Positions 17,503 through 29,691 are shown, counted from the first letter of the stretch. The stretch: 33,062 nt of DNA from Methanobrevibacter curvatus (GCF_001639295.1 NZ_LWMV01000063.1:1-33062); one strand, 5' to 3'. The notes: a model not told the origin generated them from the letters alone. Translations and numbers: made by a program.

Positions 17503-17505
17503 ATG

Positions 17506-17519
17506 TATATAAATTTCCG
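17506..17519 (-). promoter_or_regulatory. BRE/TATA promoter element of the giant adhesin
   Basis: The minus strand reads CGGAAATTTATATA: a BRE-like CGGAAA (17519-17514) joined to TTTATATA (17513-17506), close to the archaeal consensus. With the usual spacing of about 26 bp, transcription would begin near 17481-17487. That lies beyond the G tract and just inside the annotated frame, so the tract falls in the promoter spacer. Confidence 0.5.
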
Positions 17520-18120
17520 TGTGTTAAAATTAATTAAATCCATTTAAACCACTTACATAATATTTTTAAAAAAAAATAGCTGAGAAAAAAATACAATCAA
17601 CTAAAAGTTAAAAAAAATATTCTCAACTAATGAATAGTTTTTATATTCCTATATAAACAACTTCCTAAATGAATCAAGTAGAAAAATATATAACAATGAA
17701 AAAACAAATATTATAATTTATAATAGAAAAGCAAAACATTGACAAAAAATGAAAACAGACAGGATTATATATTAAAAAAGAAAGCAAGTTTAATGCCTTA
17801 AAATTTTAAAACATAATATTGCAATACTAGCAATAAAATAAAAAAAAAATGTAATAAAATATTAATCAAATGAAGCAAACAAGAAAAAGAGTAAAAAGGA
17901 TTTATTTTTTGATTTAAGATTTTTTAAAAAATGAGGATGTCTCATGATTAAAATCTTTAGAAATTTGAGGAAATCAACTTTTTTTTAAAAAAGATTTAGA
18001 TACTTTATAATTGCTAATTTCATTGTATTTTGTAAAACTATTTTTTGATAGATTCATAATTTAAATTTTAGTTAACCTAAACCTTTAAATCTGATTAAAA
18101 TTATGATTTTAGTAAAAATA
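17520..18120. other. Intergenic region upstream of the giant adhesin
   Basis: This is a gap of about 600 bp between the end of the GT4 gene and the adhesin promoter, both on the minus strand. It is A/T-rich with possible extra TATA-like stretches on the minus strand near 17555-17570. A small inverted repeat, ATGAG (17931-17935) and CTCAT (17941-17945), has a five-base loop. T runs on the minus strand could end the GT4 transcript. No coding frame was recognised. Confidence 0.4.
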
Positions 18121-19314
18121 TCATGGGATATCTTCTTCTATGTTTTCATAAGGAATTGTGAAATCAGAAAATTCAAGAGCTCTTTTTCTTGCATTTTTCT
18201 TAAATTTGTCTCGGAGTGTTTGATCTTCAATAATTAAATCCATTGCATTAGCCATTTCTTGTGGATTGTTTGGATTTATTAAAATCCCTACATCATCAGT
18301 TATTATTTCCCGTATTCCTCCAATATTACTTCCTATAACTGGCTTTCCACATGCAAGTCCTTCTAAAAGAACTAATCCAAAGCTTTCAGAAAATGATGGG
18401 AGGATTAACATATCTGAATAAGGAATTATCTTTTCAACATCTTTTCTAATACCTGTAAAAATCACATTTTTAATCTTATTTTTTGCTACTGTTTTTTTTA
18501 ATTCATTGGATAATAGTCCATCACCTACAATCAATAGATTAGATTCATTTTTCATTAATTTTTTAGCATTAAGGAGAGTAAATAGGTTTTTTGCATTTAC
18601 TAAATTTCCAACAAAAATAATTGTTGGAAAGTTATTTATGATATTCATTTCTTTTTTTATATTGCTTACATCATTTCCTATATTGCTTATATTCCTTTTT
18701 TCTGAAATATTCTTGGATCCAATAGTGCTTTCACTATCATAACCTAATTCTTTAAATTTATCAATATCAACACTATTTAAGTGTATTTTTGTTTTTGACT
18801 CTATGTCTTTAAGATTTATTTTAATAATTTCATCTTTTAAAGCTTTACTTACTACAAGGACAACATCAGCACGATTTAATATGAATTTAATCAATGGTCT
18901 AATAATTTTATTATTTTTATAAAGAATTAAAATGTCTGATCCATGAGATGTTACATAAACCTTTTTTTTAGTAAAAATTCCTCCTAAAACAGCTATTAAT
19001 CCTGCTGGAAAAAGATAATGACCATGAATTATATCAATATCATATTTTTTAACAATTTTAATTAATTTTATTGTTCCAAATATAATGAAAAATAAAGCCC
19101 TTAAACCTGGAATGTTTATGCCATAAGGAACCATTACATGAATATTTTCATTGTGTTGTTGCTTATTATGGTGTTGTTTTTTTATGTCTTTGTGATAATA
19201 AGTAATTACAAATACTTCATCTCCATTTTCTACAAGTTTTTGACTTAATTTATTTGTATGATTGCTTATTCCACCTATATGTGGAGGATATTGACCAACA
19301 ATAGCTATTTTCAT
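18121..19314 (-). CDS. Glycosyltransferase family 4 protein
   Basis: This 397-residue protein has the GT-B fold signature of family 4. The N-terminal half starts MKIAIVGQYPPHIGGISNHT (gly-rich acceptor-side loop) and continues with GHYLFPAGLIAVLGG. The C-terminal half has FVGNLVNAKNLFTLLNA, and near residues 305-330 the donor-binding SFSESFGLVLLEGLACGKPV, which contains the E-x7-E motif. It transfers a sugar from a nucleotide-sugar donor in the cytoplasm; donor and acceptor cannot be read from the sequence. TTGGAGT seven bases before the ATG supports the start. Two GT-C-like membrane proteins lie just upstream on the same strand. This suggests a small glycan-assembly locus beside the adhesins. 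An Asn/Ile/Ser-rich insert (about residues 195-225) is unusual and repeat-like. Confidence 0.88.
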   Translation of the reverse strand: MKIAIVGQYPPHIGGISNHTNKLSQKLVENGDEVFVITYYHKDIKKQHHNKQQHNENIHVMVPYGINIPGLRALFFIIFGTIKLIKIVKKYDIDIIHGHYLFPAGLIAVLGGIFTKKKVYVTSHGSDILILYKNNKIIRPLIKFILNRADVVLVVSKALKDEIIKINLKDIESKTKIHLNSVDIDKFKELGYDSESTIGSKNISEKRNISNIGNDVSNIKKEMNIINNFPTIIFVGNLVNAKNLFTLLNAKKLMKNESNLLIVGDGLLSNELKKTVAKNKIKNVIFTGIRKDVEKIIPYSDMLILPSFSESFGLVLLEGLACGKPVIGSNIGGIREIITDDVGILINPNNPQEMANAMDLIIEDQTLRDKFKKNARKRALEFSDFTIPYENIEEDIP

Positions 19315-19474
19315 TTTTTTACTCCAAAGTTATCTTAAAATTAATAAAAACATTATGTATAAAATAAAACACTTTATTCTCTAAACAGATTTAGATTTTG
19401 ATCAAACTTTTACAAAAAGTTTGTTTTAATGTAAATTTATTGTCTTCTTTATAATATTTGTTCTCTTTTACAAT

Positions 19475-21280
19475 TTATCCTCCGAACTCAAAAATACACA
19501 CTTTTCCAAATTGTTTAATTAAATTGTAATCATCAATATGACGTGAATTAAATGTTATATAATAAGTAGCATTTTCATTTTTCAAAAAATCAGACATATT
19601 CTTTGAATCTCCTTTTCTATACATAAATAGAATGTTTTTATTTAAATAAAAGCTGTAAAATGGTCTATCAGATATGATAACTTTTTCTTTATAATTAGGA
19701 TCATGAATTTTTAACCAAACAACGGTGTCCTTAACATTATCAACAGTAGAATCATGTTTGTCAATACTAAAATAGGTTACAGGAGATATTAAAAATAAAA
19801 TTATAATAAGTAAAGGAACTAATTTATTAAAATTTATAGAACTAATGGCTTTTTTAATTTTAATTAATTTTTTAGATTTATTAAATAATATACTTTTTAA
19901 AAGCCAAGTTTTAAAAGAGTTAAGTTCTTCTGAGAAGATATTTATAAAATATATACAAATAAAAATAACAGGAGGTAAAAATGCAATGAAATATCTATCT
20001 ACTTTAGTAATTCTTGTGGTAAAAAAGATTAAATAAATAAAAAACCATGCAAACATTGTGATATTATAATTTATATGTTTACTTTTAGATTGGATTTTGT
20101 TTAAGCCATAAGAAAACAATATAATCGCTATAAAAAATAAAAAAACTGTGTATTTCCAAGCTAAAACATATGTTAGTAAAAATGAAGAGATTATTAAAAC
20201 AGAAGATAAAACTAAAAGGAATATAGGAAATTTATTTTTTATTTTATAATTCTTATTTTTAAAATTCTTAGTTTTATTAATCTTAGTATTATTAATCTTA
20301 ATTTTATCAATTTTAGTATTGTTATTTTTATCATTATTTTTTACATTTTTCTCGCTTTTATCGTTGTCATATTCATTAATTTCTTTTTTATTTTTTAAGT
20401 TAGATATAAACTTGTATATGGCAATTACACAACCTAATAAGACTAAAATAATTAAAAATTTAGCTAGTTTTAAATGTGGTTCATAAATAATATATGGAAT
20501 CCTTATAATATAATATAAATAATGATTATATAAATCTCCCTTTAATCCTAAACCCATAGCTTCTGCATACCCTAAAAATGCAATAGGAAGTTTATTGTAC
20601 CATAGATAAATAAAATAAGGAAGAGTAGTTAAAACAAAAGCTATCATTCCAAAAAAAACCTTTTTAAAGTAAAGTTTAAAATTTTCTCTAATGTCTTCTT
20701 TGGAAAGAAAATAAATAAAAACAACTAAAATCATAAGCATTGAAGTGAATTTAGCTAAAAATCCTAATGCTAAAAATACAAAACCTAAATAAAAATATTT
20801 TGTATTTTTCATCTTTCCCATAATCAAATACATTGCTAAAATACAAAGACATATTGAAGGAACATCAAACCCACCATTTCCAGTCTCATGTAAAATTATA
20901 TAAAAACAAGCAAATAAAATAGCTCCAAGTGTTGAAATTAAGTTGTTAAATCTAAGTTTAAATAAGAAGTAAGAAGATATTACACCAAGGATGTAAAATA
21001 AACCTGTAATTATGAAAATACTATCTTCACCAATAAAACCCATTCTAAAAACAAGAGAGTTTAAAAAAGGAATTAAAGGTGATAATGGTGTTAAATAGCT
21101 ATCATATCCTCCATTAAATCCTGCAAATTTTAAACTGTAAGCAAGATAGTAGTAAACATCTACCCATGAGTTAAAATTTGTTGAACAATTAATATAAATA
21201 ATTAAAAAAGAAATTATTATAGAAAAAGCTGTTAAAAATATTAAAGACAACTTTTTTTCAGTCCATTTAATTTTAAGCAT
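19475..21280 (-). CDS. Polytopic GT-C-like glycosyltransferase (PMT/ArnT-type), copy 1
   Basis: This 601-residue membrane protein has about 11-12 hydrophobic helices. An early acidic loop (NSWVDVYYYLAYSLKF) sits where GT-C enzymes carry their catalytic Asp. A Lys/Asn-rich hydrophilic loop lies at about 300-345 and a short C-terminal soluble part follows. GT-C enzymes take sugars from lipid-phosphate donors and act on the outer face of the membrane. It is a paralogue of the next gene upstream; for example, LFYI-GVISSYFLFKLRFNN is shared. No ribosome site precedes the ATG. A TATA-like TTTAAATA centred 27-28 bp upstream suggests a leaderless mRNA. The substrate is unknown. The class assignment rests on topology and loop motif, so it is moderately sure. 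Confidence 0.7.
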   Translation of the reverse strand: MLKIKWTEKKLSLIFLTAFSIIISFLIIYINCSTNFNSWVDVYYYLAYSLKFAGFNGGYDSYLTPLSPLIPFLNSLVFRMGFIGEDSIFIITGLFYILGVISSYFLFKLRFNNLISTLGAILFACFYIILHETGNGGFDVPSICLCILAMYLIMGKMKNTKYFYLGFVFLALGFLAKFTSMLMILVVFIYFLSKEDIRENFKLYFKKVFFGMIAFVLTTLPYFIYLWYNKLPIAFLGYAEAMGLGLKGDLYNHYLYYIIRIPYIIYEPHLKLAKFLIILVLLGCVIAIYKFISNLKNKKEINEYDNDKSEKNVKNNDKNNNTKIDKIKINNTKINKTKNFKNKNYKIKNKFPIFLLVLSSVLIISSFLLTYVLAWKYTVFLFFIAIILFSYGLNKIQSKSKHINYNITMFAWFFIYLIFFTTRITKVDRYFIAFLPPVIFICIYFINIFSEELNSFKTWLLKSILFNKSKKLIKIKKAISSINFNKLVPLLIIILFLISPVTYFSIDKHDSTVDNVKDTVVWLKIHDPNYKEKVIISDRPFYSFYLNKNILFMYRKGDSKNMSDFLKNENATYYITFNSRHIDDYNLIKQFGKVCIFEFGG

Positions 21281-21303
21281 ATGAAAATTTATATATTAAA
21301 TGA

Positions 21304-21311
21304 TATTTAAA
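21304..21311 (-). promoter_or_regulatory. TATA-like box for a leaderless transcript (GT-C copy 1)
   Basis: TTTAAATA on the minus strand is centred about 27 bp before the A of the start codon at 21280. No Shine-Dalgarno sequence lies between them, so transcription probably starts at or next to the ATG. Confidence 0.4.
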
Positions 21312-21405
21312 TATTTTTAATAATCAAACTCCTAAATAACTTAAATAGATTAACAATCTTTAGATTAGCAATTTTTCATGATTAATTATCTTTCATAGAT
21401 ATGAT

Positions 21406-23499
<2,094 letters not shown>

Positions 23500-23521
23500 A
23501 TAATTAATATTTTCAAAAAAG

Positions 23522-23529
23522 TATATAAA
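23522..23529 (-). promoter_or_regulatory. TATA box for a leaderless transcript (GT-C copy 2)
   Basis: TTTATATA on the minus strand is centred 26-27 bp before the A of the start codon at 23499. No ribosome site lies in between. This is the spacing expected if transcription starts at the ATG itself. Confidence 0.55.
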
Positions 23530-24169
23530 ATTTTTTAATCAATTTTCTAGCACTATCAAAGACTTCAGTGCTAAAAATTAATTTTATTGTTTTATCTAAA
23601 ATAACTCTTTAGTTAGAAATTTCTTTTTATTGAAGTAATTTTACCAAATGGCATATTCTATCCTTAAACTCAAAATGATAGGGTTCAGGTATATGTATAT
23701 TAATATCCTTTTTAAAATCATAAACTATTAAAACTGTTTTTAACAGATTCTTTAAAGTTAGAAGCATTAGCACAAAAATCGAAAAGATTATATTATATGC
23801 TTTTAATATTACTTATGTATAGTATTTGTTTATTTTCATATAATAAATATTTTCGACACCCATATTTAAATATTATTAGCTATTTTCCCTTGAAACACTT
23901 GAATTAGAATTTCAGCTGTGAAAAAATCTTAAAGAATCATTTCAATTGTAAAAAATTTCAAGAGCAAAAATAGTAATATAAAATTATAATATTGTATTAC
24001 TAAAAATCTAACTAGACAATTATTTTACAGAAAATATTAAAATATTAAAATGCTTTTTACTGAAGTGTCAATAAAAAGATTATAATAATTTGAAGAAAAT
24101 TTTTAAAAAAAATATTTTGCTTCTAAATGAAAAATAAAAAAGAAGAAAAAAACATTAATATGTGGTTTT
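23530..24169. other. Divergent intergenic region before comB
   Basis: This stretch of about 640 bp separates the minus-strand GT-C gene from comB. It contains a 7-bp inverted repeat, TAGCACT (23548-23554) and AGTGCTA (23567-23573). A minus-strand open frame at 23627-23767 (46 codons from ATG) encodes a plausible-looking peptide with DINIHIPEPYHFEFKDRICH but has no ribosome site. The part before comB (24099-24127) shares a sequence with 28419-28447. No RNA gene was recognised. Confidence 0.4.
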
Positions 24170-24928
24170 ATGAAAGATATTAAAATTACTTTATCATTGG
24201 AAAAAACCAAATCAAAAGATGTTTCTATAATGGTAGATTCACTAAGAGCCAGTACTACAATAACAGTAGCTTTAGATAATTATGAAAAAATAATTCCTGC
24301 ATTTTCAAAGGAAGAAGCAATACAAATAGCTTTAAAAAATGATGCTATATTGGCAGGAGAGCGAACAGGAGAAAAAATTAATGGATTTTCTCTAGGTAAT
24401 TCTCCAATAGCTATTAATAAGTTTAAAACAGATAAAAAAATATTAGTTTTAACAACAAGCAATGGTACTAGAATTCTTGAATCAATGGACTCTAAAGTAT
24501 TAATAGGTTCTTTAATAAATTCTTATTCAACAGCTTTATCTGCATTAAAGATTGCAAATAATCATGTTGATATTGTAATGGCAGGAGTAGGTGGAAAATT
24601 TGCAATAGAAGATTATCTTGTTTCTGGAGACATTATAAATTCACTAAAAGAAATAGTTTATGGTAAGGATCAAGAAATAAATAAACAAAAAATAAAGATC
24701 AATAATGAAGAGACAAATCTTTTAATAGATGACTATGGAGAAATAGCTTCAGAAGAAAGTGAAGATTTTAATTATCTAAGAGAAAGTATTTTAAACTGTG
24801 AATCAGCAATAAGGTTAAAATCAATAGGGTATGAAAAAGATGTTCTATTTGCTATTAATAAAAACATTAGTAATAATGTAGGAATATATAAAAACAATGA
24901 GATTAAATTGTTTAAAGATAAAAATTAA
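24170..24928 (+). CDS. comB: 2-phosphosulfolactate phosphatase (coenzyme M biosynthesis)
   Basis: The 252-residue protein matches the ComB family. VDSLRAS is at residues 22-28 (family DxxRAT/S motif), AGERTGEKI at 62-70, GFSLGNSP at 72-79, and LTTSNGT before residue 105. ComB is a Mg-dependent phosphatase that converts 2-phosphosulfolactate to sulfolactate, the second step of the phosphoenolpyruvate route to coenzyme M. It works in the cytoplasm. The other steps (comA, comC) are not in the window. The only ribosome-site-like sequence is GTGGT a few bases before the ATG, which is weak. The gene stands alone between the glycosyltransferase block and the TraB gene. The 3' end, with its stop codon, takes part in a 25-bp-period duplication. 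Confidence 0.9.
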   Translation: MKDIKITLSLEKTKSKDVSIMVDSLRASTTITVALDNYEKIIPAFSKEEAIQIALKNDAILAGERTGEKINGFSLGNSPIAINKFKTDKKILVLTTSNGTRILESMDSKVLIGSLINSYSTALSALKIANNHVDIVMAGVGGKFAIEDYLVSGDIINSLKEIVYGKDQEINKQKIKINNEETNLLIDDYGEIASEESEDFNYLRESILNCESAIRLKSIGYEKDVLFAINKNISNNVGIYKNNEIKLFKDKN

Positions 24929-24953
24929 AGGTAAAATTAAAGATAAAAATTAA
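24912..24953 (+). repeat. 25-bp-period duplication across the comB stop codon
   Basis: TTAAAGATAAAAATTAA occurs at 24912-24928 and 24937-24953. The first copy contains the comB stop codon, and the second repeats it outside the gene. It is probably a small slippage duplication. Confidence 0.6.
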
Positions 24954-25245
24954 GAAAAAACTTTAAAAAATTTAAAAGGATATTAAAAAAATATTAAAAA
25001 AAAGCATAACAAATAAAATTCAATAAAAAGATTTAATAAAAAGCTTTATAAAATAAATTTATAAAATAAGTTTAAATACTTTTAGTAACATATATTAAGT
25101 AAAATATTTATAGTAATTTAAGAGAGAATTAAAAAAATTAAAAATTTTACAAAAATATTGACTAATAAATAAAATTATTTTTATTTAAAATATAAGCTTA
25201 AAAAAAACAATATACAACTAATATAAGTTCATAAGAGAAAAAAAC
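24929..25245. other. A-rich intergenic region
   Basis: These 317 bp lie between comB and the TraB-family gene. The stretch is extremely A-rich, with TATA-like segments on the plus strand (for example TTTAAAATATAAG near 25185). These may drive the TraB-DUF1922 pair. No open frame or structured RNA was seen. Confidence 0.4.
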
Positions 25246-26409
25246 ATGGAAAAAGAAAAATTAAAAATCATAGGGACTGCTCATGTATCACAAGAAAGTG
25301 TAGAAGAAGTTAAAGATGCAATATATGAAAATTTACCTGAAGTAGTGGCTATTGAATTAGATTATGGTAGATACATGAAATTAAAAGAGGAACAATCTGG
25401 AATTGTTAAAGATGAAGAAATTTCAGTTACTAAAATCATTAAAGAAGAAAAAGTAGGAGTATTTATAACAACAAGTATATTATCTTACATACAAAATAAA
25501 ATAGGACAAGACTTAGACATTAAACCGGGATCTGAAATGATAGCAGCAATTGAAGCTGCAGAGGATATTGATTCTAAAATAGCTTTAATAGATAGAGACA
25601 TTAACATAACATTTCAAAGAGCTTTAAACAAAATGAGTATATGGGAAAAACTAAAGTTCGTTTTTAGTTCTATTTTTAGTTTATTTATTGGAAAAGATGA
25701 AATTGAAAATATTGAAGAATTAAAAAATGAAGCAAATTTAGATGAGATAATGAAAGAGTTTGAAAAAATCTCTCCAAGTGCATATGAAGTTTTAGTCAAG
25801 GAAAGAGATGCTTACTTGGCAAATTCAATTTTAGAAATTGAAGAAGACAGTGTTGTAGCTGTTGTAGGAGCTGGTCACAAACCAGGGATAAATCGCTATC
25901 TAAATAATCCAAATGAACTTCCATCAAAAGAATTCCTTACAAATATAGATAAAAAAGGATTTCCATGGCTAAAAATCATTCTTCTTTTAATTCCTATTTC
26001 ATTTGTGGTGATATTTTTTCTGGCTTTTATTAACGGGATCAATATAACAAATAATCTTTTAGAATTTGTATTAATCGGAGGAGGTTGTGGTTTTATTGGG
26101 TCAATATTATCTGGCTCTAAACTTCAATCAGCTATTGTTGCTTTTGTTGTTGCTCCATTAACTATTATTCATCCATTACTTGCTGCTGGATGGTTTTCAG
26201 GTTTAACTGAAGCTAAATTTAGAACAGTTAAAAGAAGTGATATTAACAATATTGCTAATATCAGTTCCATTAAAGATTTATGGAAAAATAATATATTCAG
26301 AATTTTACTGGTAGTAATTGGAACAAATCTTGGAGTAAGTGTTGCTACATTAGTAATTCTTCCTTCACGAGTATTTTTCCCCTTGCTGACAAAGCTTTTT
26401 GGAGGATAA
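25246..26409 (+). CDS. TraB/PrgY-family membrane protein
   Basis: The 387-residue protein has the TraB/TIKI-superfamily N-terminal domain. The first GxxH motif is GTAH at residues 10-13, the acidic segment VVAIELDYGRYMKL follows, and the second GxxH is GAGH at 208-211. The C-terminal third has several membrane helices, beginning with WLKIILLLIPISFVVIFFLA and including a Gly-rich stretch (LIGGGCGFIGSILSGSKL). Bacterial TraB/PrgY limits pheromone activity, and animal TIKI is a metalloprotease. The archaeal function is not known. Both GxxH motifs are present, so a metal-dependent peptidase-like activity is possible. The DUF1922 gene starts two bases after its stop, with its ribosome site inside this gene. 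The two are therefore one operon. Confidence 0.85.
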   Translation: MEKEKLKIIGTAHVSQESVEEVKDAIYENLPEVVAIELDYGRYMKLKEEQSGIVKDEEISVTKIIKEEKVGVFITTSILSYIQNKIGQDLDIKPGSEMIAAIEAAEDIDSKIALIDRDINITFQRALNKMSIWEKLKFVFSSIFSLFIGKDEIENIEELKNEANLDEIMKEFEKISPSAYEVLVKERDAYLANSILEIEEDSVVAVVGAGHKPGINRYLNNPNELPSKEFLTNIDKKGFPWLKIILLLIPISFVVIFFLAFINGINITNNLLEFVLIGGGCGFIGSILSGSKLQSAIVAFVVAPLTIIHPLLAAGWFSGLTEAKFRTVKRSDINNIANISSIKDLWKNNIFRILLVVIGTNLGVSVATLVILPSRVFFPLLTKLFGG

Positions 26410-26411
26410 GA

Positions 26412-26645
26412 ATGTATTATATCTTTCGTTGCGATTGTGGAAGGGCACTTTACTCAAAAGAAGGTGTAAAAACCCGTAAATGTGTTTGTGGAAAAACCAT
26501 TAAAGTTAAAAGTCGCAGAATATTTAAGAAAGTAGAAACTGCAGATCAAGCATCAGAGGCAGTAAGAAAAATGCAAGAAGAAAACTACGAGAATACTTTC
26601 TTTAAAACAGCCGATACAATAAAATTTCATCGTAGATTTAGCTAA
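26412..26645 (+). CDS. DUF1922 zinc-ribbon protein
   Basis: This 77-residue protein starts MYYIFRCDCGRALYSKEGVK, then carries CVCGKTIKVKSRRIF. The two C-x-C pairs (Cys7/Cys9 and Cys24/Cys26) can hold one zinc. This is the DUF1922 family known from Methanothermobacter MTH1184. A basic region and an amphipathic helix (ASEAVRKMQEENY) follow. The Lys/Arg-rich surface would suit nucleic-acid binding, but the function is unknown. Its ribosome site, GGAGG, lies in the last codons of the TraB-family gene, two bases separating stop and start. Expression is thus coupled to that gene. Confidence 0.88.
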   Translation: MYYIFRCDCGRALYSKEGVKTRKCVCGKTIKVKSRRIFKKVETADQASEAVRKMQEENYENTFFKTADTIKFHRRFS

Positions 26646-26927
26646 ATAAAACATTCATTATAAAATAAAATACTTTCAAGAAATAAAAATATTAATTAAA
26701 AATTATACTATAAAAAAATATTTAAAAAATAAAAATTAATAAAATTAATAAAATTAAATTTATGTTACTTAAAAAAATTGTTAAAAAAATATTAAAATTA
26801 TTTATTAAAGTTATTTATTAAAATGTTAAAGTTATTAAAATTATTAAAGTATAATTAAATTAATTAAAAACAACAAAAATGTCAAACTTTCTTAAATCAA
26901 TTATTTAAAGGTTTAAAGGTGAAATAA
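26646..26927. other. Low-complexity intergenic region
   Basis: This gap of about 280 bp consists of A/T tandem motifs such as AAAATTAATAAAATTAAT and ATTAAAGTTATTTATTAAAG. These may include the promoter of the CNNM-family gene. No coding frame was seen. Confidence 0.4.
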
Positions 26928-28220
26928 ATGTCGACGAATATATTTTTAGAAATAATTATAATTATAATTTCAATTATAGTCAGTGCTTACTTAGTAATGG
27001 CTGAAATGGCTATTGTATCTTCACGCAAAGTTAAATTACAGAAAATGTTAAAAGATGGAGACAAAAGAGCACAAATAGCTATTGATTTGTATGATAATCC
27101 AAATGATTTCCTCTCTGTCGTTCAAGTAGGAATAACACTCATCAGTATTATTATAGGGGCTGTTAGTGGAGCTTCATTGTCTGATACATTGTATATTTAT
27201 TTAAAACATGTTCCTTATGGACATACAATTGCTATGGTTAGTGTGATAATAATTACTACTTATATAACCTTGGTAATTGGGGAATTGGTTCCAAAAAGAG
27301 CAGGTTTAAATAATCCAGAAAAAATATCATTGAAAATATCTAGATCCCTAAAAATTCTAACAAAAATTTCTCGACCTTTATTATTTGTTCTCAGTGTTTC
27401 AACAGATTTCATTTTAAAATTAATTGGTTCATATAAAAAAAATGTTGATGTTATTACTGAAGATGATGTTAAATTACTTATTGAAGAAGGAATTGAAGAT
27501 GGAACAATAGAAAAAGATGAAGAAGAAATAATTAGAAATGTTTTTCGCTTAGATGAACAAAAAATTGATGTTTTAATGACTCCTCGTACAGAAATAATCT
27601 GGATTGACTTAGAAGACCCACAAGAGGATATGAAAAAAAGAGTTATTCAAAGTGAAAGGTCTATTTTCCCTGTTGCAAGAGATGAACTTGACAATTTAGA
27701 GGGAGTGATTCAAGCAAAAGATATTTTAAGCTCAATGTTTTTAGAAGGAGAATATGACATTGAAGAATGTATTAAAAAGCCTATTATTGTACCAGAAAAT
27801 CTTCAGGCACTTGATTTATTAAAAAAATTTAAAGAAAACAAAGAATATGTTCATATGGCATTAATTGTGGATGAACATGGAAGTGTTGTAGGTTTAATAA
27901 CTTTGAATGATTTTCTTGAAGGATTAGTAGGAGATATTCCTGGAATAGATGAAACGGACGATCCAAAAGCAATAAAAAGAAGTGATGATTCATATTTAAT
28001 CGATGGATCCTTTCAAATCGATAGATTTAAAGACATGTTTCAAATATCAGAAAAATTACCTGAAGAAGAAGACAATTTTACCACTTTAGCAGGATTTATT
28101 TTAAGCTTTTTAGATAAAATACCTGAAGAAGGTGAGTCATTTACATGGAAAAACCTTAAATTTGAAGTTTTAGACATGGATGGTCACCACATAGACAAAA
28201 TTTTAGTAAAAATTGATTAA
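26928..28220 (+). CDS. CNNM/CorC-family transporter-like protein (DUF21-CBS-CBS-CorC_HlyC)
   Basis: The 430-residue protein has a DUF21/CNNM membrane domain with about four hydrophobic segments (residues 1-180, including VVQVGITLISIIIGAVSGAS and the conserved VIGELVPKRAGL). A linker carries TEDDVKLLIEEGIEDGTIEK. A CBS pair covers about 205-330 (LMTPRTEIIWIDLED; VGLITLNDFLEGLVGDI) and a CorC_HlyC domain about 345-430 (DNFTTLAGFILSFLDKIPEE). Relatives are linked to Mg2+ or other divalent-cation efflux and sense nucleotides with the CBS pair. Older annotations call them hemolysins. GGTGA five bases before the ATG fixes the start. It is monocistronic, with an A/T-rich gap upstream. Domain order and length are normal for the family. 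Confidence 0.9.
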   Translation: MSTNIFLEIIIIIISIIVSAYLVMAEMAIVSSRKVKLQKMLKDGDKRAQIAIDLYDNPNDFLSVVQVGITLISIIIGAVSGASLSDTLYIYLKHVPYGHTIAMVSVIIITTYITLVIGELVPKRAGLNNPEKISLKISRSLKILTKISRPLLFVLSVSTDFILKLIGSYKKNVDVITEDDVKLLIEEGIEDGTIEKDEEEIIRNVFRLDEQKIDVLMTPRTEIIWIDLEDPQEDMKKRVIQSERSIFPVARDELDNLEGVIQAKDILSSMFLEGEYDIEECIKKPIIVPENLQALDLLKKFKENKEYVHMALIVDEHGSVVGLITLNDFLEGLVGDIPGIDETDDPKAIKRSDDSYLIDGSFQIDRFKDMFQISEKLPEEEDNFTTLAGFILSFLDKIPEEGESFTWKNLKFEVLDMDGHHIDKILVKID

Positions 28221-28685
28221 AACTTTAAACAAAAAATTAAAGAAAGTGTGACAATTATAGCCCTGAAAGAAAATTTTTGAATTAATGATTTGTTGAAATA
28301 TTTATTTTAAAAAATAAGTTTATATTATATCTAATTTTTAAAATAACCATTTATAATTTTATTATATAGAAAAATATTTATTATAATTATTTAATTTAAT
28401 TAATAGATGAATATAGGGATTTTTAAAAAAAATTATTGCTTCTAAACTTTATTTCCTGGACTATACTATTGGTAAAAAACCTGACCAATCTTATAAAATG
28501 ATCTAAAAGATAAAATAACTTTAACAAGCAATAATAAATAATATTGAAAAAGTTAAAAATAATCCATATATTATATATAAACAATAAAGTACCTTAAAAC
28601 TAGCTAATTTCAAACTGAATAGCTTATTTGATATTTTTTTAAATGATTGTAATTAAATAGATTTAAATGGATTATAATTAATAAG
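28221..28685. other. Convergent intergenic region with a promoter-like motif and hairpin
   Basis: These 465 bp lie between the CNNM-family gene and pyrK, which point at each other. The stretch 28419-28447 matches the region before comB (24099-24127) over about 26 bases, ending in TTGCTTCTAAA. A 6-bp hairpin follows at 28468-28473/28484-28489 (ATTGGT and ACCAAT). This could be a small RNA locus or a decayed gene start. No open frame was found. Confidence 0.35.

Positions 28686-29691
<1,006 letters not shown>

Noticed and set aside
23680-23720. GGGTTCAGG looked like a tRNA T-arm
   Set aside because: No matching acceptor, D or anticodon stems could be drawn around it.
24149-24172. ATG at 24149 as an earlier start for comB
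   Set aside because: It is in a different frame from the ComB protein.
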